A stretch of 64,000 bases of DNA from G020348185 sp964525045 (GTDB lineage: Bacteria; Nitrospirota; Nitrospiria; Nitrospirales; UBA8639). Location of the stretch: contig CAZGFD010000016.1 of assembly GCA_964525045.1 (NCBI GenBank), forward strand, positions 1 through 64,000, given 5' to 3'. The notes under the pieces were generated by a model. That model had not been told where the DNA came from, searched no databases, and worked only from the letters and a program-made list of their open reading frames with translations. The translations under genes were made by a program, and so were the position numbers. Below are positions 26,004 through 34,893 of this stretch, piece by piece. Position 1 is the first letter of the stretch. Every line of letters begins with the position of its first letter.

Positions 26004-26363
26004 ATGGAACTAAGCGCAAAGACATTATGGCCCTTGTTTCCGCTCTTGTTACTGGTGGTGGTGATCTGTTTGACTTGGGCTTTTGTGAGTGCTGTTCGAA
26101 GTTCAAAAATTTCTTGGACAGGGTGGGTGCAGGGAGCAGCCCTTGGGTGTTATCTCATGGCTGCTGTTACCGCCATTGCGAGTGAAAGTGGGGCCATATC
26201 TGCCCATGTCCATCGACCGTTTTCTTTGGCTTCCCAAATTTTCATTGTGATCAGTGTGTTTCGTCTATGGGGAAAAGGGGAACGTCTCTTAGTGGGATTA
26301 AACCTTATCGCCTGGCTTGCGATATTATCTGATACCGCTTTGCATTATCTTTTAGCCCGGTAA
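26004..26363 (+). CDS. Small integral membrane protein
   Basis: A 119-residue protein with four hydrophobic segments (LWPLFPLLLLVVVICLTWAF; GAALGCYLMAAVTAIA; SLASQIFIVISVFRLW; LLVGLNLIAWLAILSDTAL). No family is recognised. A His lies in the loop between segments 2 and 3 (SAHVHRP). Confidence 0.55.
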   Translation: MELSAKTLWPLFPLLLLVVVICLTWAFVSAVRSSKISWTGWVQGAALGCYLMAAVTAIASESGAISAHVHRPFSLASQIFIVISVFRLWGKGERLLVGLNLIAWLAILSDTALHYLLAR

Positions 26364-26385
26364 ACGTTGGAAGTAGAAGGAGAAA

Positions 26386-27132
26386 TTAAGGATTGCGAAG
26401 GCCACAGGCTCTGGCAATGCCGTCTTGATAGCGGGACCAATGACGGAGCGCTTCATCCATTCGGGTTAATATGCGTTCTTGAACGTCGGATTCCGTTGCA
26501 TGGCGTGTAATCATTTCATACACCTCACGGCGACACCCGAACTCCGCCATTTCATGAACCCGGATATAATCCATACTTTTGGAAGAGAGCCCATGATATT
26601 GGTGTAAGGGATGTTTGGTAATGGTATCCTCAATCTCCGCAGAAGTTTTTTTCGGTTGGGGATATAACACATCTTCGGGGTCCCTGTCGGTGCCCCCCAC
26701 AAAAATTGTTAAAACGGTGCCTCCGACCAACCAATCCTCATCCTGGCAAATGGTGTCCAACCACTCCCGGTAAGCCAGGCTGTTTGATAACAGCTCCACA
26801 TCCCTAAATCCGGCACGATCAAACCCCAAGCCCATCATCATTTCTAAAAATAATTCCCGATGTGGTCGTCCCAGGGTCAGACAACCGGTTTCTTCTTCAT
26901 AGATCATGGAGGCCAACTTTTGGCGAACCTCCCATGGTGGATTCTGGCCCAAAATTCTCGCTAAGAGAATAGCAATATCCCGGATGTACACGACATATTC
27001 CTGGTGATAGTGGATATTGAGGTGCTGTTTGGTTGTTTTGTTTCCGTTGAAATGGGGCGTTGCCCAATGATGCTTTCGACGAAGCACATCAAACAGTCGA
27101 CCTCGCAATTGATCAGGTGAAAGTTTCCTCAT
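26386..27132 (-). CDS. Iron-containing redox enzyme (haem-oxygenase-like diiron fold, HDO type)
   Basis: A helical 248-residue protein of the TenA/PqqC/CADD fold. Candidate metal ligands fit the HDO pattern: Glu and His in MIYEEETGCLTLGRPHRELF, and a later His/Glu set in YIRVHEMAEFGCRREVYEMI, plus HPLHQYHG. Known members use a diiron centre for oxidative C-C or C-N cleavage, or make p-aminobenzoate from their own side chains (CADD). The exact reaction is not assignable. It is monocistronic, divergent from the next small genes. Confidence 0.65.
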   Translation of the reverse strand: MRKLSPDQLRGRLFDVLRRKHHWATPHFNGNKTTKQHLNIHYHQEYVVYIRDIAILLARILGQNPPWEVRQKLASMIYEEETGCLTLGRPHRELFLEMMMGLGFDRAGFRDVELLSNSLAYREWLDTICQDEDWLVGGTVLTIFVGGTDRDPEDVLYPQPKKTSAEIEDTITKHPLHQYHGLSSKSMDYIRVHEMAEFGCRREVYEMITRHATESDVQERILTRMDEALRHWSRYQDGIARACGLRNP

Positions 27133-27297
27133 AGTCGTATCGCTGCCTATTTAGAGTTAGGTAAAAGGGGAGCCGTCATGCAAAAATTGTATGTGAACAA
27201 TCGTATTGTTAAAAGGAAGTATATCTGGTAAATGAAGGTTTGCGCATGATGTGGTTGTATCAATACAATACCATATTTACGAAGGAGCTGTAAGGTG

Positions 27298-27582
27298 ATG
27301 GAAGCGGTTAATTTAGCAGATCCGGATGAAATATTAAATTTTTTGGCCGACATTTCTCTACAAGGAAAGGGGCTGACAACCGACAATCTTATGGAGTATG
27401 TCATGGATGAAGGATTTCTCGAGCCTATTTATTTGAATGCGAAGGGGGAGGATCCTGGAGCTTTTTATAAAGGCCAACCCAATGCCTGGGCTATCTATCA
27501 AGTCCGTGAATGGAAACGCGTATTGACCATCTCAGGGGGAGCAGATAAAGAGAGACGGGTCCAAATTACGGAAACTCCTTAA
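27298..27582 (+). CDS. Unknown 94-residue protein
   Basis: A small acidic cytoplasmic protein (MEAVNLADPDEILNFLADIS...) with no recognised domain. A ribosome site (AAGGAG) lies 11-16 bases before the GTG-ATG pair; the ATG at 27298 is taken. It precedes the DUF2007 gene by 43 bases on the same strand. Confidence 0.55.
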   Translation: MEAVNLADPDEILNFLADISLQGKGLTTDNLMEYVMDEGFLEPIYLNAKGEDPGAFYKGQPNAWAIYQVREWKRVLTISGGADKERRVQITETP

Positions 27583-27625
27583 GGAAGAACTCATTTCAGT
27601 GGCTAAGTTTACGGTTTAACAGACG

Positions 27626-27865
27626 ATGACCTTCACTAAAATTTATGAAGGTCATGACGAAGGGGAGATTTCTATTATTAAAAGCTTACTCGAAGCGAAT
27701 GAGATTACCTTTGTCGTCGAAAATGAAAATTTTGGAAGTCTCTATCCAGGAGGCTCCATCCCCTTTAACGCTCGGAATATTCTGGTTCCCGAGGAGGATG
27801 TTGATCGGGTCCGGATTCTTTTAAGCCGGTTACACGAGACGCCCAGGGATAATCTCGCCGGGTAA
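27626..27865 (+). CDS. DUF2007-family protein
   Basis: A 79-residue protein with the DUF2007 layout: KIYEGHDEGEISIIKSLLEANEITFVVEN then a Gly-rich turn (GSLYPGGSIP) and NILVPEEDVDRVRILL. Families of this kind have a ferredoxin-like alpha/beta fold and are called putative signal-transducing proteins; the ligand is unknown. It is probably co-transcribed with the preceding small gene. Confidence 0.75.
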   Translation: MTFTKIYEGHDEGEISIIKSLLEANEITFVVENENFGSLYPGGSIPFNARNILVPEEDVDRVRILLSRLHETPRDNLAG

Positions 27866-27873
27866 ATTTGGAG

Positions 27874-28245
27874 TTAATGCCACCCACCCACTAATTTCCC
27901 CTCTTCAAAGTAGAGATAGCGGTGTGAAACCGTTCCGGCATCTAACCAGTCTTCATAGACCCACTCTTCGCGTCGAATTCCTTTGGATGTATAACTGACG
28001 TTCATTTGATAGGGCGACCCCCATGCTTTCATGACTTGTTCCCGAGTCATGCCAACCATGACTTTTTTCTCTTGGATGTGTTTTTCAAAGGTTGGGTCTA
28101 ATAAAGGGGGGACCAACCCCCATCCAAACATCCATAGGAAAAAGGCGATCAACCCCGCATAAACCGTTATCCGGACTGGTCGGCGGCAAATGAAGGGGAC
28201 TGGTTCCGATTGAAGAGGTACTGTTGATTTAGGTGGCGTGTTCAA
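27874..28245 (-). CDS. Membrane-anchored BamE/SmpA-like protein
   Basis: A 123-residue protein with one N-terminal membrane segment (ITVYAGLIAFFLWMFGWGLV) and a periplasmic domain. The motif VGMTREQVMKAWGSPYQMN and the following strand pattern (EEWVYEDW, RYLYFEEGKLVGGW) are those of the BamE/SmpA/OmlA fold. No lipobox is present, so it is anchored by the helix. The start is a TTG. It is convergent with DUF2007. Confidence 0.6.
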   Translation of the reverse strand: MNTPPKSTVPLQSEPVPFICRRPVRITVYAGLIAFFLWMFGWGLVPPLLDPTFEKHIQEKKVMVGMTREQVMKAWGSPYQMNVSYTSKGIRREEWVYEDWLDAGTVSHRYLYFEEGKLVGGWH

Positions 28246-28364
28246 TCTTTTTGTGCACGGCGATTTGGCAAAGGGTGTAGGTGCCAGCTTACTGGTGTGT
28301 GCTAGTATTAGTGACGCTAAAAGTCTAACAATGCCCCTTGAAATGGGTCAAGGAAAGGAAATGT

Positions 28365-28724
28365 ATGTTTGTTGAAGTTGAGAGTAACCCCAATTGTGAA
28401 AGTTCTGTCTTTCTCCGATTTAAAGAAGTTGCTCCGGCTCAGCTCGTCAGTCATGTTAAAATATATGATCGGACTTCGCGGGGGGAATGGTGTGCTGTGA
28501 CGGGATGGTGTGATGATTCTCATCAACCTGCCTGTTCTGCGTTTGCTCAAAAGGTGGAAGATTCGGGAGCTGGCGTGTCTCTTCTTGTGTTTGGAGGAAA
28601 TTATGGAGTCCGTTTGAAGCCTGAGAATTGCCAAGACGAATGGGATCTTGAACATCCAGAGCAATGGGGGGAAGCCTATCTTTCCCTTAGCGACGAACAA
28701 GACATTCGGTACACCCAATCCTAG
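28365..28724 (+). CDS. Unknown 119-residue protein
   Basis: The ATG at 28365 is chosen because GGAAAGGAA precedes it; the frame itself begins nine codons earlier. The protein is soluble, with four cysteines (NCESS, WCAV, WCDDS, ACSAF) and a Glu/Asp-rich C-terminus. No known domain is recognised. Confidence 0.5.
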   Translation: MFVEVESNPNCESSVFLRFKEVAPAQLVSHVKIYDRTSRGEWCAVTGWCDDSHQPACSAFAQKVEDSGAGVSLLVFGGNYGVRLKPENCQDEWDLEHPEQWGEAYLSLSDEQDIRYTQS

Positions 28725-28901
28725 CTGTCCCTGCATTATCTATTGCTACCCTCGGAAGAGACCCCCTTATCGGCGGACGCCTCACTCAGGTGGTGGAACT
28801 TTCAGCGGGATTCCTGCCGGCATCTTCTTCAACGCACGGGGACGCTCTGGTGTCCCTCGGAGGCATCAGTATCAGGTACTACCAATAATCCAAAATTTGA
28901 A

Positions 28902-29699
28902 TTAATCAGCGTATTGTGGAACGGGGATGTTTCTGGGTTTGTCTTTGGGTGGAGGAGGTATTTCTGCGAACTCATCGGAAAAGGGATTCATAATGGGCTC
29001 ATGAGTAAGCCGCTGGCGGGTTTTCACGACTTGCAGACTTTGCGTCGAAATTTCCATTCGGTCGAAAGGAGTTTGAAGGGTCAATAAATTCGGGATTCCC
29101 TTAAGGGCAAACATTTGATAGGCCAAAGACCACGGAAGGTTTTCCTTTCCGCGTTCCTTGACGATCATCGTCGCTTCATGGGAGGGTAGCCCCTTGAATA
29201 TCAAAACCCAAAGATTGGATCGAAAAGCGGGCGAATTGGGTTCAGTTGGTGGGACAAATTCCGGTACTAATTTGGGAATCTCCTCCAATGGAACAGCAGG
29301 AGTAAATTCAATTTCTATCCTTCGCACGTACAAAGTCGGAAAGTCACGAACTTCATTCAAGTCCGGAATGTAGACAAACGAATAACGAACTTGAATTCCG
29401 TTACGGGTAAACGTATACACATCTTCCCCGTTTTCCGGTGAAACTAGTTTACTGAAGTACTTTTCCCAATCTTTGAACGTATAATAACTAAAGACCCGCA
29501 AGGCAGCCTTCCGCGAGCGAACGGCCATTGGCGTACCAAGTTTTTTTCGGATTTCGGTTTGGGTTAGCCCTAGATACCCGTCTTCGAAATACGATTTGGC
29601 GTGGGCGGGTGAAGGGGCCGCGACCAATACTATAAAAGGAAAAAGGAATATGAGGAGGAGGGACCCGATCGTTTTTAAGGGATAAAATAAAATGGTCAT
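28902..29699 (-). CDS. Unknown exported protein
   Basis: A 265-residue protein with a signal peptide ending AAPSPAHA-KS. The mature N-terminus GYLGLTQTEIRKKLGTPMAVRSRK resembles the helix-turn of BamE-like domains. The rest is strand-rich, and the tail is Pro-rich (EIPPPPKDKPRNIPVP). No catalytic motif is seen. It is divergent from metH. Confidence 0.6.
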   Translation of the reverse strand: MTILFYPLKTIGSLLLIFLFPFIVLVAAPSPAHAKSYFEDGYLGLTQTEIRKKLGTPMAVRSRKAALRVFSYYTFKDWEKYFSKLVSPENGEDVYTFTRNGIQVRYSFVYIPDLNEVRDFPTLYVRRIEIEFTPAVPLEEIPKLVPEFVPPTEPNSPAFRSNLWVLIFKGLPSHEATMIVKERGKENLPWSLAYQMFALKGIPNLLTLQTPFDRMEISTQSLQVVKTRQRLTHEPIMNPFSDEFAEIPPPPKDKPRNIPVPQYAD

Positions 29700-29892
29700 G
29701 ACCTCTTTTTCGTATTAAAGAAATCCTATTGCCTGAAAAGAGAAGAAGTCAAGGATTAAGGAAAGAGTTTTCCATTTATTAAAACAATCATCTCAAGAAT
29801 TGGGGTGGAATTTCAAATTTCAGACCTCGGATTCCAGGACAGAAAACTTATTCCCCCCTCTAAAATGAATTCCCAACATAAGGATAGGACGA

Positions 29893-32800
29893 ATGACTGA
29901 CCTAGAAGCGTTACTAGAGTCCCGTATCGCCATAATGGATGGAGCGATGGGTACGATGATCCAAACCCATAAGCTTGAGGAAGCTGACTTTCGTGGTGAC
30001 CGATTTTCCCATCATCCGTGTGATGTGAAAGGGAACAATGATCTTTTATCCATCACCCAACCTCACATTATCCAATCCATCCATCAGGACTACATGGATG
30101 CGGGGGCCGACATTATTGAAACCAACACGTTCAATTCGAATGCCATTTCCATGGCCGATTATCAAATGGAAGATTTGGCGTATGATCTTAATGTAGCCGG
30201 GGCCCAGGCCGCCAGGAAAGCGGTTGAAGCCGTGTTGGCCAAGGATCCCCATCGTCCCCGATTCGTTGCGGGAGCCATGGGCCCGACGAACCGGACCGCT
30301 TCAATGTCGCCTGATGTGAATAACCCTGCTTTTCGTGCCGTGACTTTCGATGAGTTGGAGGGCGCCTACTACGAGCAAATTCGTGGATTGGTTGACGGAG
30401 GCGTGGACTTGTTGTTGGTTGAGACTATTTTTGACACCCTGAATGCCAAGGCAGCTCTTTTTGCTATTAACCGGTACTGTGAGGAAAACCAAAGAACCCT
30501 TCCCGTTATGGCATCGGTCACGATCACTGATCAAAGTGGGCGGACTCTCTCCGGGCAATTGATTGAAGCGTTTTGGCATTCCATCTCTCATGCCAATTTG
30601 CTTAGTGTTGGGATCAATTGTGCGTTGGGCGCCAAGCAAATGCGGTCCTACATCGAGGAGCTGTCTACTGTGGCTCCCGCCTACATCAGTTGCTATCCGA
30701 ATGCCGGGCTGCCCAATGCGTTTGGCGGATTCGACGAAACTCCGGAGCGAATGGCTGAAGATCTTCGTGACTTTGCCAAAAATGGATGGCTGAATATTGT
30801 TGGTGGATGTTGCGGAAGTACACCAGGCCATATCAAGGCCATAGCTCATGCCGTGTCTGAAATGGAACCACATCAGAGGGTGGCTATCACCCACATCACT
30901 CAGCTCAGTGGGCTGGAGCCTTTGGCCATTCGGCCCGAAGTGAATTTTGTCAATATCGGTGAACGAACCAACGTGACCGGCTCGCCTAAGTTCGCGAAAC
31001 TTATTCTCAACGGGAATTTTGAGGAAGCCCTGTCTGTTGCCCAACATCAGGTTAATGGGGGTGCTCAGATTATTGATATCAATATGGACGAAGCCATGCT
31101 GGATTCGGAAAAGGCCATGGTCACGTTCCTCAATCTCATTGCATCCGAACCTGATATTTCGCGGGTTCCGATCATGATTGACAGCTCAAAATGGTCGGTC
31201 ATTGAAGCCGGTCTTAAATGTATTCAAGGTAAGGGTGTCGTGAATTCGATCAGCCTGAAAGAGGGAGAGGAGAAATTTAAGGAGCAGGGGAGAGCCGTCA
31301 AATCCTATGGGGCCGCGGTGGTGGTGATGGCCTTTGATGAGACTGGACAGGCTGACACCATAGAGCGAAAAGTCGAAATATGCACCAGAGCGTACCGAAT
31401 TCTTACAGAAGAAGTCGGTTTCTCACCCGAGGACATTATCTTTGATCCCAATATCTTAACGGTTGCCACGGGAATAGAAGAGCATAATGCCTATGCGGTG
31501 AACTTCATTGAAGCCACTCGCCAGATAAAACGCACGTTGCCACATTGTAAAGTCAGTGGAGGGTTGAGCAATATTTCTTTCTCCTTCCGTGGGAATAATG
31601 TTGTGCGGGAAGCTATGCATTCGGCATTCCTCTATCACGCGATTCAGGCTGGACTTGATATGGCTATTGTCAATGCCGGGCAACTAGGCGTGTATGAGGA
31701 GATTCCCAAAGACTTGCTGGAGTTGGTGGAAGACGTGTTATTAAACCGACGGCCTGACGCGACTGAGCGATTAGTATCATTTGCGGAAACGGTCAAGCAG
31801 CAAGGTAAAGCTCCGGTCAAGGATGACGTCTGGCGTCAGGGCTGCGTCGAAGAACGGTTATCTCATGCCCTCGTCAAAGGTGTGGTGGATTACATTGATG
31901 AGGATGTCGAAGAGGCTCGTCAGAAATATGACAAACCCCTTCAAGTCATTGAGGGCCCATTAATGGATGGGATGAATATTGTGGGAGAATTGTTTGGGGC
32001 CGGAAAAATGTTTCTTCCCCAAGTGGTCAAAAGTGCCCGGGTGATGAAAAAAGCTGTGGCCTACCTACTCCCTTTCATGGAAACAGAAAAACAACAATCC
32101 GGGAGCGGGGCCCAAGGTAAAGTGCTTATGGCCACCGTGAAGGGTGATGTTCATGATATTGGAAAAAATATCGTCGGGGTGGTTCTTTCCTGTAATAACT
32201 ATGAGGTCATTGATTTGGGAGTCATGGTCCCCTGTGACAAAATTCTACAAACGGCGAGAGAGGAAAAGGTCGATATGATTGGCCTTAGTGGGCTCATTAC
32301 GCCCTCTTTGGAGGAGATGGTGCACAATGCCAAAGAAATGAGTCGAGAGGAATTTACCATTCCATTGCTTATAGGTGGAGCCACAACCAGTAAAGCCCAC
32401 ACCGCCGTCAAAATCGCGCCGGGCTATCAGGAGCCTGTTGTGCACGTTCTTGATGCCTCATTGGCCGTTAACGTGGTTCGCCAATTATTAAGCCCTGAGG
32501 GGAAACCCGCCTTTGTGGAAAAGGTTCGTCAACAACAGGAAAAATCTCGCGAATCCTATGAAACCAAAAAAACCAAACAGACGTTATTATCTCTTGAAGA
32601 GGCGCGTACACGGCGACCCTCGATTGATTGGCAATCATCGGACCTCGCCAAACCAAGTTTTCTCGGGCTACGGGTATTCGACCCTTTGCCCCTAGATGAT
32701 CTCCTTTCTATCATCGATTGGTCTCCCTTTTTTCATACCTGGGAATTACGAGGGCGGTATCCTCAGATCTTTAAAGATCCCAAGGTAGGCAGCCGGGCAA

Positions 32801-33564
32801 AGGAACTTTTTGAGGATGCTCAACGACTACTCAAAGAAATCATCGATAACAAACTATTGGTCGCCAAAGGAGTCTATGGGTTTTTTCCATCTAATAGCGT
32901 GGGAGATGACATTGAAATTTATGCGGATGAAACCCGGGCCACAGTCCACACGACCTTTCACACTCTCCGGCAGCAGATGGCAAAGCCTAAGGGTGATGCG
33001 AACTACGCGCTCGCCGACTTTATCGCACCGAAATCCGCGGGATTACAAGATTATATTGGTGGTTTTGCCGTAACGGCGGGCATTGGAATCGAAGCGCTGT
33101 GCGAGAAATTTGAAAGAGACCATGATGATTATCAATCCATCATGGCTAAAGCGTTAGCCGATCGATTCGCCGAAGCCTTTGCGGAATGGCTCCACAGGGA
33201 AGCCCGGAAAGAATGGGGTTACGGGAAAGACGAACATCTGACGAATGAAGAGCTGATAAAAGAACAGTATCGAGGAATCCGTCCTGCTCCGGGTTATCCG
33301 GCCAGTCCGGACCATACGGAAAAACAAATTCTCTTCGATCTTCTTTCGGTCGAAAAACACACCGGCATCCGGCTTACCGAATCCTTTGCGATGTATCCAG
33401 CCGCCTCGGTCAGCGGATTGTACTTTTCCCACCCACAAGCCAAATACTTTGGGGTCGGAAAGATTGACCGGGATCAGGTGAGAGACTACGCTAGAAGAAA
33501 ATCGATGGACCTCGCCATGGTGGAGCGATGGCTTTCGCCCAATCTGGCTTATGATCCTACCTAG
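29893..33564 (+). CDS. metH: Cobalamin-dependent methionine synthase
   Basis: MetH transfers the methyl of 5-methyltetrahydrofolate to homocysteine via cob(I)alamin. The 1223-residue protein is full length. The homocysteine domain has zinc ligands C243 (GINCALG), C306 and C307 (GGCCGS). The pterin domain begins at VNFVNIGERTNVTGSPKF, then comes the cap, then the B12 domain with the axial His754 in GDVHDIGKNIVGVVL. The C-terminal activation domain has RPAPGYPASPDH. An AAGGA ribosome site precedes the ATG. No cobalamin or SAM riboswitch fold is evident in the 190-base leader. The gene is monocistronic. Confidence 0.97.
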   Translation: MTDLEALLESRIAIMDGAMGTMIQTHKLEEADFRGDRFSHHPCDVKGNNDLLSITQPHIIQSIHQDYMDAGADIIETNTFNSNAISMADYQMEDLAYDLNVAGAQAARKAVEAVLAKDPHRPRFVAGAMGPTNRTASMSPDVNNPAFRAVTFDELEGAYYEQIRGLVDGGVDLLLVETIFDTLNAKAALFAINRYCEENQRTLPVMASVTITDQSGRTLSGQLIEAFWHSISHANLLSVGINCALGAKQMRSYIEELSTVAPAYISCYPNAGLPNAFGGFDETPERMAEDLRDFAKNGWLNIVGGCCGSTPGHIKAIAHAVSEMEPHQRVAITHITQLSGLEPLAIRPEVNFVNIGERTNVTGSPKFAKLILNGNFEEALSVAQHQVNGGAQIIDINMDEAMLDSEKAMVTFLNLIASEPDISRVPIMIDSSKWSVIEAGLKCIQGKGVVNSISLKEGEEKFKEQGRAVKSYGAAVVVMAFDETGQADTIERKVEICTRAYRILTEEVGFSPEDIIFDPNILTVATGIEEHNAYAVNFIEATRQIKRTLPHCKVSGGLSNISFSFRGNNVVREAMHSAFLYHAIQAGLDMAIVNAGQLGVYEEIPKDLLELVEDVLLNRRPDATERLVSFAETVKQQGKAPVKDDVWRQGCVEERLSHALVKGVVDYIDEDVEEARQKYDKPLQVIEGPLMDGMNIVGELFGAGKMFLPQVVKSARVMKKAVAYLLPFMETEKQQSGSGAQGKVLMATVKGDVHDIGKNIVGVVLSCNNYEVIDLGVMVPCDKILQTAREEKVDMIGLSGLITPSLEEMVHNAKEMSREEFTIPLLIGGATTSKAHTAVKIAPGYQEPVVHVLDASLAVNVVRQLLSPEGKPAFVEKVRQQQEKSRESYETKKTKQTLLSLEEARTRRPSIDWQSSDLAKPSFLGLRVFDPLPLDDLLSIIDWSPFFHTWELRGRYPQIFKDPKVGSRAKELFEDAQRLLKEIIDNKLLVAKGVYGFFPSNSVGDDIEIYADETRATVHTTFHTLRQQMAKPKGDANYALADFIAPKSAGLQDYIGGFAVTAGIGIEALCEKFERDHDDYQSIMAKALADRFAEAFAEWLHREARKEWGYGKDEHLTNEELIKEQYRGIRPAPGYPASPDHTEKQILFDLLSVEKHTGIRLTESFAMYPAASVSGLYFSHPQAKYFGVGKIDRDQVRDYARRKSMDLAMVERWLSPNLAYDPT

Positions 33565-33637
33565 AGGAGGGGAGGAGAATGGCAATTTCGGAGGGCACGG
33601 TTACTTCGTGAGAAGGGATTTTCATTCTTGGGATTTC

Positions 33638-33853
33638 CTAATCGGAATACCGCTTGTCTTCATCTCCCCCTGACCAGCGAGTGCCTCCGACTTCCTCCGC
33701 TTCCCACATATCGGCGATTTCTTTGGCCGCGAGGTCGGATTCTTTCTGCTGTACATCTAAAGTCATTGCTTGATTGGCCTGATCCTCTATGGAGGTGCTC
33801 GGAGGAGGACCCTTCCCTCTAGGGGTATTTTTGTTCAATTTATTGATTGGCAC
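33638..33853 (-). CDS. Small acidic protein, doubtful
   Basis: A 71-residue frame with GTG start (MPINKLNKNTPRGKGPPPS...) and a strongly hydrophilic C-terminus (KEIADMWEAEEVGGTRWSGG). It fills part of a 490-base gap after metH. The composition looks protein-like, with no stop-rich alternative, but the ribosome site is weak (TTAGGA). The overlapping plus-strand frame is less protein-like. Confidence 0.4.
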   Translation of the reverse strand: MPINKLNKNTPRGKGPPPSTSIEDQANQAMTLDVQQKESDLAAKEIADMWEAEEVGGTRWSGGDEDKRYSD

Positions 33854-33960
33854 GTCCTAAGCCTTATCGCCTTCAATCCTGCTCTGTCAAGAGTATGAGG
33901 GATTGACGAAAAATGGTTTGGCTGAGGAAAATTGAAAGGTTTGGAGGTTCAAAGTAAGGA

Positions 33961-33993
33961 TGGAGCCTCGAAAACGTGTTTCTCGAAGCTCCA
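33961..33993. other. Long perfect-ended stem-loop
   Basis: TGGAGC/GCTCCA, TCGA/TCGA and AAAC/GTTT pair in series around a GT loop, with one mismatch and one bulge. It lies downstream of the minus-strand gene ending at 34057. There is no T-run on either side. It is a likely RNA 3'-end structure or bidirectional terminator. Confidence 0.4.
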
Positions 33994-34056
33994 ATATACT
34001 ATTCTTCGGAAATGAAATAATGTGGGTCAGGGGAAGGGAACAAAAGTGATTCGCTT

Positions 34057-34569
34057 TTACAAGACCTCCATGAGTTGCGGGGTTTCAGCAGATTCGATTG
34101 GTTGAGATGTCCCTTGACCGATGGATTTCAAAGCCTCGGTGATCCAATGATACCGTTCTTCGGCCCAGGCATTAAAAGCTGAATCTGAATCAAAAACAAG
34201 GTCCCAGGCAGGGACTGAATCAAGGAGAAGGAGTTGATGAGGCTGGTTTTTCCCGGGGAAATAGACAACTAACACGGCCGACTTTCCCATGAGGCTAATA
34301 TCAGTAAACATGTGAATCATGCCCTCGGACGGGAGATCAACCGTCCCGGAAGCTGCTTCCACTATCGGCCCATATACCCGGTGCAGAAATTGTTGGATGG
34401 CTTCATAGGGATTTTTGGAGTTATGAAGATTCGGATTTGGAGATTCTCCCAGTAAATTGGATGTCAGATACGATAAGCCTTCCCAGGTGGGCATGGTTCC
34501 GGAGTGAACTAAAGAATCCAGCAATAACGACATCCAATTTCTTGATTGGTGTTGGCCATAATTGGTCAT
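34057..34569 (-). CDS. Unknown 170-residue protein
   Basis: No recognised family. It is a soluble protein with a helical N-terminal half (MSLLLDSLVHSGTMPTWEGL; YEAIQQFLHRVYGPIVEA) and a strand-rich centre (SAVLVVYFPG, HQLLLLDSVPAW). It is divergently transcribed from the B12 radical SAM genes across a 324-base AT-rich gap, so it may share control with them. Confidence 0.55.
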   Translation of the reverse strand: MTNYGQHQSRNWMSLLLDSLVHSGTMPTWEGLSYLTSNLLGESPNPNLHNSKNPYEAIQQFLHRVYGPIVEAASGTVDLPSEGMIHMFTDISLMGKSAVLVVYFPGKNQPHQLLLLDSVPAWDLVFDSDSAFNAWAEERYHWITEALKSIGQGTSQPIESAETPQLMEVL

Positions 34570-34751
34570 AATCTTATCCTTTATGTTGTAATTCCCTTAA
34601 TTAGGAAAATTTTTAGGGTTAATCAGAATCGACTGGCGGGACTCAAATTATCGAAGTCTAGAGCACAGTGTATGACAACCTTGTAATCTTAATGAAAAAA
34701 TCTTAATTCGTCAAGAAAAAAATTTGTTTTCCCCTATCCAACCGGCGCCCC

Positions 34752-34781
34752 TTGACCAAGCTTTTTGCGGAAACATAGAAT
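34752..34781 (+). promoter_or_regulatory. Candidate promoter of the radical SAM cluster
   Basis: TTGACC (34752-34757) and TAGAAT (34776-34781) are 18 bases apart, leaving a ~110-base leader. The remaining gap (34570-34893) is AT-rich and holds no ORF or riboswitch that I can recognise. Confidence 0.35.
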
Positions 34782-34893
34782 GGAATCTCGAATCTCACAA
34801 GTCCTCGGAAAAATTGGTAAAAGTCGATACTGACCATTACTCATTTTACAGTAGGAGCAACTTCTTTAACCAAATCTTCTCTAAGGAAAATTT

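Noticed and set aside
29700..29892. Possible cobalamin or SAM riboswitch before metH
   Set aside because: No conserved core element or long paired leader could be recognised in the 190 bases.
30301..31047. 248-residue minus-strand ORF
   Set aside because: It lies wholly inside metH and has no protein-family character.
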